From Pyrrhoderma lamaoense (lineage: Eukaryota > Basidiomycota > Agaricomycetes > Hymenochaetales > Hymenochaetaceae): 64,000 nucleotides of DNA. The stretch's first letter is position 1; every line of letters starts with the position of its first letter. Where the stretch lies: contig NBAZ01000004.1 of assembly GCA_002794735.1 (NCBI GenBank), positions 1,116,001 through 1,180,000 on the forward strand. Direction: 5' to 3'. The translations under genes and the position numbers were made by a program. Below the pieces are notes generated by a model. The model searched no databases. It saw only the letters and a program-made list of their open reading frames with translations, and had not been told where the DNA came from. This document shows positions 35,675-45,771 of the stretch, one piece after another.

Positions 35675-35689
35675 CCCCCCCCCCCCCCC
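35675..35689. repeat. Poly-C run of 15
   Basis: Fifteen consecutive C on the plus strand, 270 bp downstream of the stop of the minus-strand gene at 35958. On that gene's strand it would be a G15 run, possibly in the 3' UTR. Confidence 0.9.
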
Positions 35690-35957
35690 TATTTTTTGAT
35701 TTACATGCGTCGATTTACACAGTACAACTCGAGGAATGCACATTCGCACCTTATCGCAACTCCTCTTTTTTTCGTGGAAAAACAAAAAGTAGGCAATGGA
35801 ATCACCACCACCAAGAGATTATCGCCAAAACGGAATAGCTTAGACCGCCCAAGGCATTTCTTCGCCCATAAACCCAGGTCGACCCCACGAACGAGCCATC
35901 CTATCCTCGAACCTCTCCTCCTGTCTCGAAGCACTCATACTCAGCCCACTCCCCCGG

Positions 35958-38059
35958 TCAACCACGTTGTCCACCAACTATTCTCCTCCTTATCTTTCTC
36001 ACCCCCACTCTTCTTCTCAACCCACTCCCAGGCTCGCTATGTCTACTCCGTGACCGCTTCGCTTTTGCCTTCGCTTCCCTCTGCTCGCGGAATCGACTAG
36101 GCGCTCCCTCAGGCCGCAACGGCTCTGGCAATGGTCCAAATACAACGTTTCGCGGCGTCGAGCGTCCGGAGGACGGCGCACTCGGTACAACCGACATTGG
36201 ACTCAAGATGTCTGCTAAACTTGAGCGAGACGAACTGGTCTGTATCGAAGGCGGTCGATTCTTGAGTGACGACTGACGAGGAGGGGTCTTTGCCCGAGTT
36301 GAGGTAGAGTGTGAGCCCTTGGTAAACAACCGCGAGATAGACGTCGTTGTCGTCGACGTGCTGGTCACCGGTCCAACTGGAGGTGTACGTGGAAGAAAAA
36401 CAGGTGATAGCAACCTCGTAGGTGACCTGCTTTCAGCCCGTTTTCCCTTTCTATCAGGAGCCATGCGTTGCTCTTCGTCTAATATTTTACGCAGCGACTC
36501 TAAAGTACGGAACGGATGAGGGCTTTCTGAAGCAGACGAATCGGACTGGGATGGCAATTCTTCAATAGGTGGGGGGATGATACGTGGTAGCAAATGCGGG
36601 GATGATGGTTGGTTAGAACAGCGAGAACGGGAACGAGGTCGATAAGTTATACTGGAAGATCGAGAAGCACTTCTGCCGACGTAACAAATCCCCGAATGAT
36701 TAGTATCCGCAATAAGCTCTGTATTACGTATGAAGAAAGGTACATACGGAGATCTAGAAGATGCTGATGAACAACCAGCATGTCGTACCAGTGACTCATA
36801 TGCAGACGGTGAAGGCGGTGGGGGAGAAAACGTCGTGGAACCTGGGGGTGAATTGAATTCGGATAAACGGGACGAAGACTTAAGTCCAGTAGTTGAAGGA
36901 AGTAGAATCGATGATGATGACATATCCGAAGAAGTATCCCGCATGTCACTATGGCATTGCCTATCGAACTCGGCACCTACGTTCACATACTGAGTCATGG
37001 CCCTCGGAGGGGGTGAATGATAATTGCTATTCTCCCTTGTAGATAATTTTAAACGTCCACAATCGGAATTCCCTCGTTTGCGGGAGTCCAGAGTCAAACG
37101 CCGTGAAAATTCTTGTGCCCCTGCTGATGGGAGACTTCTACTTACCGTACTATCATCACCCTCGATTGACCCCTTTCGATTTGGAACGGCCAATCGTCCC
37201 GAGCTGGGTCCAGGCATATTATCATATAAGGCCTCGACATCTTTCGCTATATCATTCAGCTCGTCCATCCAACGTTCCCTAGTGTCACTATTATTATTGT
37301 TATTGATATTGCCACTACCACATATGTCGTCGGTATATTTATGTCCCGCGGATGTTTGTGGTTGATTGTCTAAGGATGTGACCGAGCTATTCTGTTCCGG
37401 TGACAAGATGACAGAAAGGGAGGACTGGTTCGACATGGAGGTTTGTAGGAGAGCGTTAGATATCTCGAGTGCTGCTACGGACCGCTCGAGTATTCGCTAC
37501 AAAGAATAAAGGGAAAATGGCACCGTCGGTTAGATATAACGATATGGTTAAATTTATGTTAAGCTGAGATAAAAATAAGGAATGATTGTCTCACATCGAG
37601 GAATAGGTCAGACTGAGTTCGCTGATTGTCGTAGAAGTCTGTACGCCTCTGGAGAGAAGAGGAGGCTCTGTAAACTTTGCGCCTCCTAGGTCTCGGAGAA
37701 ACAGGTGGCGAAATAAGATGAGAACTTGCGCCAGAGTAGCCGAGGACTTGCACTTGGTCGTCTGTCTCTTCGTCAGCTTCCTCTGCACTATCCGGGTAAT
37801 CTGGTGGATTGTCGTAGGAGCTAGGAGTAGTAGTTGGAAGGACTGTCAAAGGCTTGTAAGGTGGTAATGAAGAAGTAGTGTCGGAGGAAAGACCAGAGAG
37901 AGAGCTGCGCTTCCTGTGCCGCCTCCGGTCCAGGGGCATAGATGAAGAGGGAGCTGCCTGCATGGTGGGCAGCAGGGACGACGGGCCCGAGGGGGAGGAC
38001 CGAGTCAGATGGAGAGGGTGAGTGTGTGATCCACTTCCCAGGTAATTGAGTGATATCAC
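35958..38059 (-). CDS. Large disordered Ser/Arg/Pro-rich protein with one helical core
   Basis: Two main exons on the minus strand. The 5' exon (to about 37594) encodes LDRRRHRKRSSLSGLSS-type low-complexity sequence and RRTDFYDNQRTQSDLFLD. The 3' exon begins just after an acceptor near 37502 with RILERSVAALEISNALLQTS and continues through about 500 disordered residues with repeated Ser/Pro/Arg blocks, ending RKIRRRIVGGQRG. Only the junction segment, an amphipathic helix with heptad-like spacing, looks structured and likely conserved. The start is uncertain: 38059 or the Met at 37963. Many SP and RSxS sites suggest phosphorylation. Scaffold or microtubule-associated roles are conceivable; I do not recognise the family. 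It is divergent from the FunK1-like gene. Confidence 0.7.
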
Positions 38060-38221
38060 CAGCTAGGCCGTAGGAGTACACATACAGTAAGCGCCCCCAG
38101 ATTGGATAAGAGCGATGAAATCAATTTGAATACAACACATCTCTCGCGTTCACAAAACAAGCACGCGCGCGGATCATCTGTCTTTGTTTGCTCTTCTTTG
38201 GTCTCTATCCTTCCCCCCACC

Positions 38222-38790
38222 ATGTCTGACCATCCCGTACCAGGTCCATCTCGTATATCTGAAAGAGCCGGGGAAGATGTGTTACTGGACGTCATTCTTG
38301 AACATGAAGTAGTCGATGAAGATGAGATTGATGATGGTTCGTCAACTCTTGATAGAGTCATTCGTAGCGAAATCGCCCATTTTCTTCAACCTACAAGAAT
38401 GGTATCAAACCTCGATTCGTACAAAAAATGCATGCGGGACATAGTGAACGGTATGACAATCGATCTGATATTCGCATATACTCTAAACTGAGTACTTTCT
38501 TCTACGTTGCAGCGCTCCATATAATGCACGAGAATGGATACTTTCACGGAAATATAAATCCCGATACTACCTTGTTTGCTTCCTCTGGAAAATCTGAATA
38601 CGGAGTCATTCTTGACCTTGATGATGGTTGGAATATCAAAAAGGGTCCTGTCTACTCACTGGATACTCATAAAGAGCGCATGATGAATTTCCCAATGGGT
38701 GACGATAGTGAATCCGAAGATGAATCTTCTGAAGACGCGGAAGACAGTCCAGTAAATGAATATCGAGAGTCAGACTTTGAGTCAGACTAG
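38222..38790 (+). CDS. Small FunK1-like pseudokinase fragment
   Basis: Two exons (38222-38450 and 38513-38790) join to 168 residues; the start MSDHPVPGPSRISERAG has good context (CACCATGTC). After an acidic N-terminus comes ALHIMHENGYFHGNINPDTT followed by GVILDLDDGWNIKKG. These match the catalytic-loop and metal-binding segments of fungal FunK1-type kinases (HRDIS..N and LIDFD), but the HRD Arg-Asp pair is replaced by HGN. The N-lobe, with its ATP-binding Lys, is absent, and the tail is acidic (DDSESEDESSEDAED). It cannot be a normal kinase as written. It may be a decayed copy or a small regulatory protein. The frame and splice junction are intact. Confidence 0.62.
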
Positions 38791-39073
38791 ATCCTTATCT
38801 TTTTCTGAAGTTGTGCATGTATACCATCTTAAAGGGCACTTGATTCTTGTACTTTTTCTAATTTGTAAACACATCATCTCTCTTCGACTTTGTATCAAAA
38901 ATGTTATCGAAATCTTTGATTTCCTTCGATCGTTGGATGCTAAGTTTATGATAGTGTACAGGAGGTTCTTCTAGTTCATTATGTCTATAGAGAGGGAAAG
39001 AGATGGAAGAAGAGAAAGAAAGAGAAGAAATCACAGTCCTTATGTCGGATAGAAAATGAAAGAATCAAAAAGT

Positions 39074-40736
39074 CTATACTTGGATCGCAGATGCGGAAAC
39101 AATGGGTGCTTCAACGTTATAGATAGAAAAAGGGCCACCATCCCTTACTAAGTTTACCTCAGTCTTTTTCCACTCAAGAACCTGAAGTAGTTTATAGTAG
39201 CGAAGGTTTGTCCACATGAATAATCGACCGTTTTGCGAGTCGACTTTGTTGTAATCGGCTACAGGTCGGAATACAAGAGCGACCAGAATTGGTCAGCTAT
39301 GTTGATTATCTAAAACACTCCAGGACGGAATAAACTCTTACCTTCAACAGAAGCCCTCAAGGCAAGATAAGTACTCGTCACGTCTGTGATAACGGCATCC
39401 ACCTTCCAACGGACACATTCCATCATTTCACGTGCATCATTCACAGTCCAAACCATCAATCGCTTCCCAGCCGCCTTGCACTCTTTTCTGAACCTATAAG
39501 GGTTAGCGAAAAGTCAGTAACTTTATCAGTGCGAGAATAGATCTTAGAAAACCCTAAATGCTAAAACGCTACTGACTTTTCCCCATCATAGGTCTGGAGG
39601 GCACCAAAACTCATTGAGAATGCGTCACATGCATCCCAGAAGTATTTGCGAGCAAGATATGGGCTATGGCCGATATGAGAAAGACGGCAATAAGGAAGAA
39701 TAGTCTTAGCGCCCTCTATAAACTTGGGATGCCACAGTCCGAGGACAAGGCGTGGAGCAAGAAGCGTTTCCCAGTCTGTATGAGATGAGATAATCGCATG
39801 CAAATGTGTAAAGAGATGCGTTGGATCATTCCAGACTTTGATATCGACATTAAAGAGTACATGTCGGTTTTCCTCCTATCAACTGAGTTAGGGAAACAGT
39901 AAACTCTCTGAGAAAACTATAGAGAAAATTCACCTTCATGAGGAGATCCAAGGTTTCCGCAAAGGTCGGAATGCATTGTTTTGGTTCTTTCTTCGTTTTT
40001 GCATTTGAAATACCATCAGCGCCATACCAGTTCTGTTCTCTGATTAGACCTATAAATAAGAATTGATTGAGAAACCCCGAAAGGGGACAATTCTGCCTTT
40101 TCTATTTTAAGAAAGGAACTGACCTGTCATATCGGTCATTCGAGTCAAACCTAAGGATGGAAATAACACGGAAAAAGTTAAAAACCTTATTCTGCCAAGC
40201 ACGATACAACGAGTGAAAGAAATAAGACTCACTGGGGTCATGGAACATAACGACAACGCCATCAAGCGTAACATGGACGTCTGTGGTTTTCGTGTGTTAC
40301 GAGGCGCTAAAGCGCATGCGACGAGAGAGAAACGTTACCACTCTCGATCCCTTCACTTCCATCTCTTATTGCCCGTTCAAAACTTGCTAACGTATTCTCG
40401 GGATAAGCAGCGGAAGCCTAGATCATCTCGAATGCGAGGCGATTGGAACAGTTCACACGGGTAACAAAAAGTTTAAGACCGGACCGATACGGCGGCAGTA
40501 AGCATAAATGCAGAATAGATAAAGATGAAAAAGACAGGAAAGGTCAGTTTGCAAGTCAGAATTGAACGATTCCGGAAGGAGTAACGTACACCTCGGTGAC
40601 CCCAGCAGTCTATGTAAATGGACCGAGATGTGAGCAATGCATCACCTGGAGTCGGAACACAAAGACAAGGACGTGGTGACTGACCTGGAAGTCTGCTGCT
40701 GCCTTCCGAGCCTTGTTTGTTGTAAAAGTTGGACAT
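39074..40736 (-). CDS. Glycerophosphodiester phosphodiesterase family protein (GDPD)
   Basis: The start at 40736 gives MSNFYNKQGSEGSSRLP; exon joining yields DCWGHRGASAAYPENTLASF, the GDPD signature with the catalytic HRG and the metal-binding Glu of PENT. Then follow GSEGIESDVHVTLDGVVVMF, HDPSLTRMTDMTG, PTFAETLDLL, VLFNIDIKVWNDP, FSMSFGALQTYDGEK, RLMVWTVNDAREMMECVRW and VDAVITDVTSTYLALR. The TIM-barrel family hydrolyses glycerophosphodiesters; fungal relatives such as Pgc1 degrade phosphatidylglycerol. No signal peptide is seen. About eight exons, with the stop at 39076-39074. The minus-strand sequence upstream of the start is CT-rich, as in many fungal promoters. Confidence 0.9.
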
Positions 40737-41838
40737 TATTCACTGAAGAAGAGACCAAAAAACCACTTGAGAGATAAAAGAGAAGAGAAAAGAGGACAGA
40801 GAGCAAGGGGAGGAAAGTGTAGGGATTGAGAAAAGGGAGGAAGCGAATGAGGTGGACTTTAAGTACCGCTTAGAAGGGGGGTGAAGAAGCGAGAGGAGAA
40901 ATTGTACTGAAAAAGGGAGGAGGGGTTGCTTACGAAAGTAGTTGGGTTCAAGTTTTGACTAGTCCGAGTAGCCATCGTTATTCTAATTATTGTACGATAC
41001 CTCGGGGGGTATCATGAGTATGAGTCTATACAGAGCTGCTCATATAATATCGGAGGAACGTGTCTCAGTCAGCGACCAGATGCCTTTCCGTCGCTGTGCA
41101 CGTTCTCCTCAGCAGACTACCATATACAGTGAATATGAGTTCATCGTCGCTATATTCTTAGCATTCTAGCAAACGTTTAATGTGTCCTCCGATGTATGTG
41201 CATGTATGCCACCCGATGATTGGCTCCGTGCGGGTATACTATATACGTTGCATGTGTGGCTTCAGTGAAAGATGTCCACTATGCTACATTAACAGTATGT
41301 AATATTGGATTGTATTATGTATAGACTACGTTTTACCTACCGACTTGGTCGTGAACAAACTTTATTGACCACCTTAAAACAGCAACGTCTACCCTGACCC
41401 GGCCGGGACTGCCCGTAGTGGTTAGTTTTCTGGAGTGAACCTCTGATCCTGAGCACAATTTTTGCTCCTCACCCCAGAGCCATCTATCACCTTTCCAACT
41501 TTCTAAACATCGCCTACTTTCCTTATTCCGTATTATCCGCAGTCCAGGCCATCAGAACCACTCAAATTCTCACCTCACGCGACTCCCTATCTCATGCAAC
41601 ATCACACCATTTGACGTACACAGGTATACATTTCGGCGGGAAAAAATGACTTCTTGTTTGATTATTCCTCCCCGGCGTAAACTTTAGTTAACAAGTAACG
41701 TAGTACACCACGTTCTCAATTCTCAACCCTGTCTGTCACCCGGCCTCTCGTTGTTCCTGTTAGAAATCCACTGATCAGCCAGAATTCCTCATCACCCCCT
41801 TTATATTCTTCATTCGTCTTCTCGTGAGAATCGGCCTC
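40737..41838. other. Intergenic region of 1.1 kb, no gene seen
   Basis: It lies between two minus-strand genes and should hold the GDPD promoter and the 3' UTR of the arrestin-like gene. The first 200 bp (40740-40950) are strongly purine-rich on the plus strand, that is CT-rich on the coding strand. Nothing else was recognised. Confidence 0.5.
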
Positions 41839-43553
41839 CTATAGTGCGTACGCTTGACCATCGTACAGTAGTTCCGGAGCCTCGTGTTCATCTACCCAAG
41901 GGTCACTCGAATCCGAGTGGCCTGCAATCCCAACATCAGGTCCAAAGTTATCAGCGGACCATGGATCGGTTGTCAATTTGACCGGCACTACGAGCCGTGC
42001 ATCACTAAAGGGTGACTTCCCCGGGTCTGGGGGATTCATATGAAGTACGATAAAGTCCTATTGCGAGTGTTATATTGCCCCGAAAGAGGGAACATGCTTG
42101 AGCAAAGCTTAAGTCGAATTGAGAAAAAAGAATAAACCTTGACATGCAAGCCACTCGCTTTGAATCCTCCAATCGTCACACTTCTGTCTGCTCGAAGCTG
42201 CCCAAACCATGCTACCCAATCATGCCCGCCTCCCAAACTTGCCCGCTGATCAATAACTCCATACCGTCTGAATGTGCCTTCGCCAATTTGTGTCTAGACG
42301 AGAAGCACAATTAGTGCCATTTTTAGAGGACTAGACAAGTAAACAAGATAATGGAACATACCGTTTTCCATATGTCTGTATTATTTCCACGCGCAGGTGT
42401 GCTTCGCTTTGTGATGCTCCGAACATCAACAATGGCCTGGCGCAGAAGCTGAATGCGCGTTACTCCAGGTTTAGTATGTTCCGAGCCACTGCTGTGATCT
42501 GAGGGTGTTGATGCATGACGTGTAACGGAAGGAGCAAACGGAAGAAAAGATGCAAGTGAAAATGGAGAAGAAAGTAAAAACAAATGAAACGGAATCGGGC
42601 TCGTTAAGGAGAATACATGTGAAGCGGGTATATATAACTGAATAGAGTGTGAGTTCAAATGATTACTACAGCTTCTGTTGTACCCACTTTAACATGAATA
42701 TCATTCCCTCGTGGTGCTTTTGCTTTGATAATTGTTTCGTGTAAAGACCAATCTGGGTTATGAATTGCAGAAGGATGCGTGAAATGATCTGTTAAAGTAG
42801 TTGGCAGTGGTACTGCTGGACATGACCGAGGACGATATGTAAAAGATGTAGAGACAGTGCTATACAGAATATTTCAAATTCAAATTTCAAAAAAATTAGT
42901 CTTATTTCACTAAATCCGGATACTGGTGAGGTACTTGATCCGGAAATGGAAATTGCATACGTATTGGCAAGTCCGAAAAGACTGATCTTCCGTCTCGAAA
43001 CTGTGGCTGAGACCGAATAATCGATATTTGCAGTAAAGCCAGGCACTCCAGAAAGGTGTGCTTCATAACTCGGGGCAGCGGGTACGTTCCTTTGCCATCT
43101 GTGAATGTCAAGGGTAAAGAGAGATGAAAGGTAGCGATGATGGGCAAGTCTCTGACTCATTACGAGTCCATAGATTCTTGACGTCTAAGCATAATGTTGA
43201 TGCAGCCGTGCCACCTTCAGCGATCTCTTTAAGCCTGAGAGAACCCTCGATCTATCGGACTGTGAGATTCACAGATAAGTTTGAGTAAGGTGATAAGTAA
43301 TTCTCACCTTAACATCCACAGACATTATATTCTCAACATTCTTGAGTTCTATCATACCTTCAACAACACCACCACGTCCATATTCAGGTAATGTTGCACC
43401 ATCTTGTTGTCCAAGAAGACGGAGCACAACACCCCCAATCTTTGAATTCTTGACAAAGTTTCCTTGCCGGCCCCGATTTCCTAGTCTCTGCGCTAATAGC
43501 TGTTCCGTGTCTCGCGGCTCAAAATGGTAAGATGGGAGACTAGCAGTCGACAT
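41839..43553 (-). CDS. Arrestin-like protein (one frame slip)
   Basis: The start at 43553 gives MSTASLPSYHFEPRDTEQLL. Family-like blocks follow: FVKNSKIGGVVLRLLGQQDG, YGRGGVVEGMIELKNVENI, MSVDVKIEGSLRLKEIAEGG, TFTDGKGTYPLPPSYEAHLS, GVPGFTANIDYSVSATVSRR and TYRPRSCPAVPLP. This is the basidiomycete arrestin N-terminal type; such proteins usually act as adaptors for ubiquitin ligases at membrane transporters. The C-terminus reads SDPWVDEHEAPELLYDGQAY. One frame slip lies at the C run opposite 43072-43075, inside YPLPPSYE. The intron after LFGLANT is longer than usual (about 100 nt). I see no PPxY that I would assign with confidence. Confidence 0.75.
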
Positions 43554-44307
43554 GACCTCCAATCCTCTTTGATCACAACTATCTATCACTCCCAATCTGC
43601 AACTAATACGCTGGAGGGGGGTTGGTCTCAGTTGCTGTGAGACAAAACTCAGTCCGTATGACTGAGGAGTAAACAGAAATGGGTTGTAAGCAACCAGGAG
43701 GGCTTTCGGCGAAGTCAGTTAGTTCTTCGTGTCAGCAAGCATATGCACTCCATCTCAGGCCTGTGCTTCACCATGCGGACCTCAGATTCCGAGTCCTATA
43801 TTTAAATTATGTCGTGGGTTCAACCCAGCCCTTCCGCCTACGGCGATTCGAAGGATATGGGCGCTTTGGGCGCGCTCGTGAGTGCGACGTACCATATATA
43901 CAACATAACAAATGTATGAGGGAGTGAGAAGTGCGAAAAACGAAATTGCTCCCCCTAGTTCAAAGCACTAGAACATTCACAAACTCTAACCGAATTTTAT
44001 CTAACCGTGATATCATTTACTTCTCGGGGCTTCGGCCGACTACCAGTTGCGATGTGTAAATTACATGAAAATGATGAAATGATCGAAAGAAAGAAGGTAA
44101 GAAAAAAATATAAGGAGGAAGCAAAATAAAAGAAAGAAAGGAAGAAAGCAAAAATAGATATTTCTCCCAAGTAGCAAGTATACAGTCCTGCAAATTAATG
44201 ATAGTACTAGTAAATTCAACGTTTTGTACCAAGTCTGCCTCTATGTCAAAGCGAACGAAATGAGAAACAGGCCCGAGCTCTAAACTGTTGTGATTCGAAT
44301 TCATTGC
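43554..44307. other. Intergenic region, no gene seen
   Basis: About 750 bp between the arrestin-like gene and the acyltransferase, both on the minus strand. It contains an A/G-rich stretch near 44060-44160 and a short open frame (43679-43927, plus strand) with no recognisable product. A tRNA-like B-box at about 43810 does not fold. Confidence 0.45.
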
Positions 44308-45504
44308 TCAAGGTGCATCTTGAGGTGTCTCTGGTCTATCCACAAGGACCATGCCGTCATCATCATCCGTTGTGAAGCCGCTTGTGCTGTTTCTTGACGA
44401 TACCATTGGGGCTGATGTATCAATCGAAAGTGCTGCCGGTACAGAAGAAGCTTCACTACTGACGTCCGAAACGTCCGTCTGTTTGGGTGCATCAGGTGGA
44501 TTAGGAGTAATGACTTCCTGGACGCGTTCGACAGTTTCTGGCACAGGTGTGCTTTCCTTCAAATCAGCTGAGATAGCAACCTCTTCCCCAGACAATCCCC
44601 GCAGCGCGTCGAGCATTTGAGCCCTAACCCTTATCGACAGTTCAGTGACGTCGGCGGCAGTTAATCCAACAGTTGGGATTGGTGGCAGCACTGAAGCCAG
44701 GTGTTGAGAACCAAGAATTCATCATGTATAATGTAAGCATTACATACCTTTGATCTTTATCCTTCCACTCTCGAAGCAGCCCTTGTGATATAATCGATAG
44801 TAGTTTTCGCAAACGACCGGGATGATGGGAACACCTGCCTGTACAGCGAGGTGGAAGGCACCCTTCTTGAATGTCCTGAGGTCAGGCTTTTCACTGAGGT
44901 TGCGGGTGCCTTCTGGGAAGACCCATATTGCGAGCTTTCGCCGCTTCATATTTTGACCTGCTTCAGCAATAGACTGTACAGCACGAGCATTGTTTTTACG
45001 ATCAATGAAAACGACCCCAGCTAAAGTCATGAATTGCCCAAGGAAAGGCATCCATTGTAATTCCTTCTTCGCAGTCATGGTAGCCTGTTTGGGAAAGATT
45101 CTATGTATCTTTAGTTTGATATTTTAGTTCCATGTTATTGTATAGTAAAAATTATACCTTCCCAAATATAAAAGATCTAGCATACTCATATGGTTCCCTA
45201 CCAAGACGGCCGGCTTTTGAGAGAGATATTCTTCACCTTCGACTTCAATTGTTATATCTAGAAATCTGCCCGCAAGTAGATAGAAGCTACGGGCAACGAG
45301 CCATTTGATGTCGTGTCGTCTTCCCATAAGAGACATACCAACTGATGCAAACACACCCCAGACAGAGCAGATCCCTACGGTGGAAAGGTATATCCCAAGG
45401 CGAACATAGTATCGAGCTAAGGGAGAGGAATTGCTCGCCGTTCGTAAGAGAAATACAGGGAGAGATATGTAGGCAAGAGGTTTGAAGAAACTCAGCAACG
45501 ACAT
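44308..45504 (-). CDS. SLC1: 1-acyl-sn-glycerol-3-phosphate acyltransferase (PlsC/Slc1 type)
   Basis: Converts lysophosphatidic acid to phosphatidic acid in the ER membrane. The start at 45504 gives MSLLSFFKPLAYISLPVFLL, followed by a second hydrophobic segment (STVGICSVWGVFASVGM). Catalytic motif I is GNHMSMLDLLYLG (H-x4-D), motif II is VVFIDRKNN, motif III is VFPEGTRNLSEKP, and motif IV is VPIIPVVCENY. Joining exons gives LGRIFPKQATMTAKKELQWM. The last exon adds a Ser/Thr-rich acidic tail ending DRPETPQDAP that is longer than in yeast Slc1. Three exons, no frame break. It is divergent from NOP14, 268 bp apart. Confidence 0.94.
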
Positions 45505-45771
45505 CTGAGATACTTTAAAGATAGCTGGACTTTTTGTCGAGGCTTGCTATGGAGAGCTTACAACTCCACACAGCGAAGAGAGTCGTACGTATGGGGCAAA
45601 TCTGAGTTCGGCGACTGGCGGGTAGCGGCAGGAGGCTTGAGAAGGTAGCGTGTAGATCTCGTGGGTTGGGTGCCGATCTCTCCAAAATTTATTGCCCGAC
45701 CTTCTTCCAAAGTCCGTGAATTTCAAGTCAAGTAGCTCGGAAGTGGGCGCAAGTTCCTGGAATTATTCACT

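Larger units (their letters stand above)
32242..35957. other. Long gene-free region between convergent genes
   Basis: About 3.7 kb without a supportable gene, by far the largest gap here. On the plus strand 32540-33550 is pyrimidine-rich and 33560-35660 is largely purine-rich, so each flanking gene sees pyrimidine-rich sequence downstream on its own coding strand. It contains a CA microsatellite, a direct repeat (34759-34913) and a C15 run. Short open frames exist, for example a Lys-rich 65-codon one on the minus strand at 32563-32366, but none shows a domain or exon structure. It could hold long 3' UTRs or noncoding transcripts. Confidence 0.55.

Noticed and set aside
43679..43930. tRNA-like B-box sequence (GGGTTCAACCC) in an intergenic region
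   Set aside because: The T stem does not pair and no acceptor or anticodon arm is found at the right distances.
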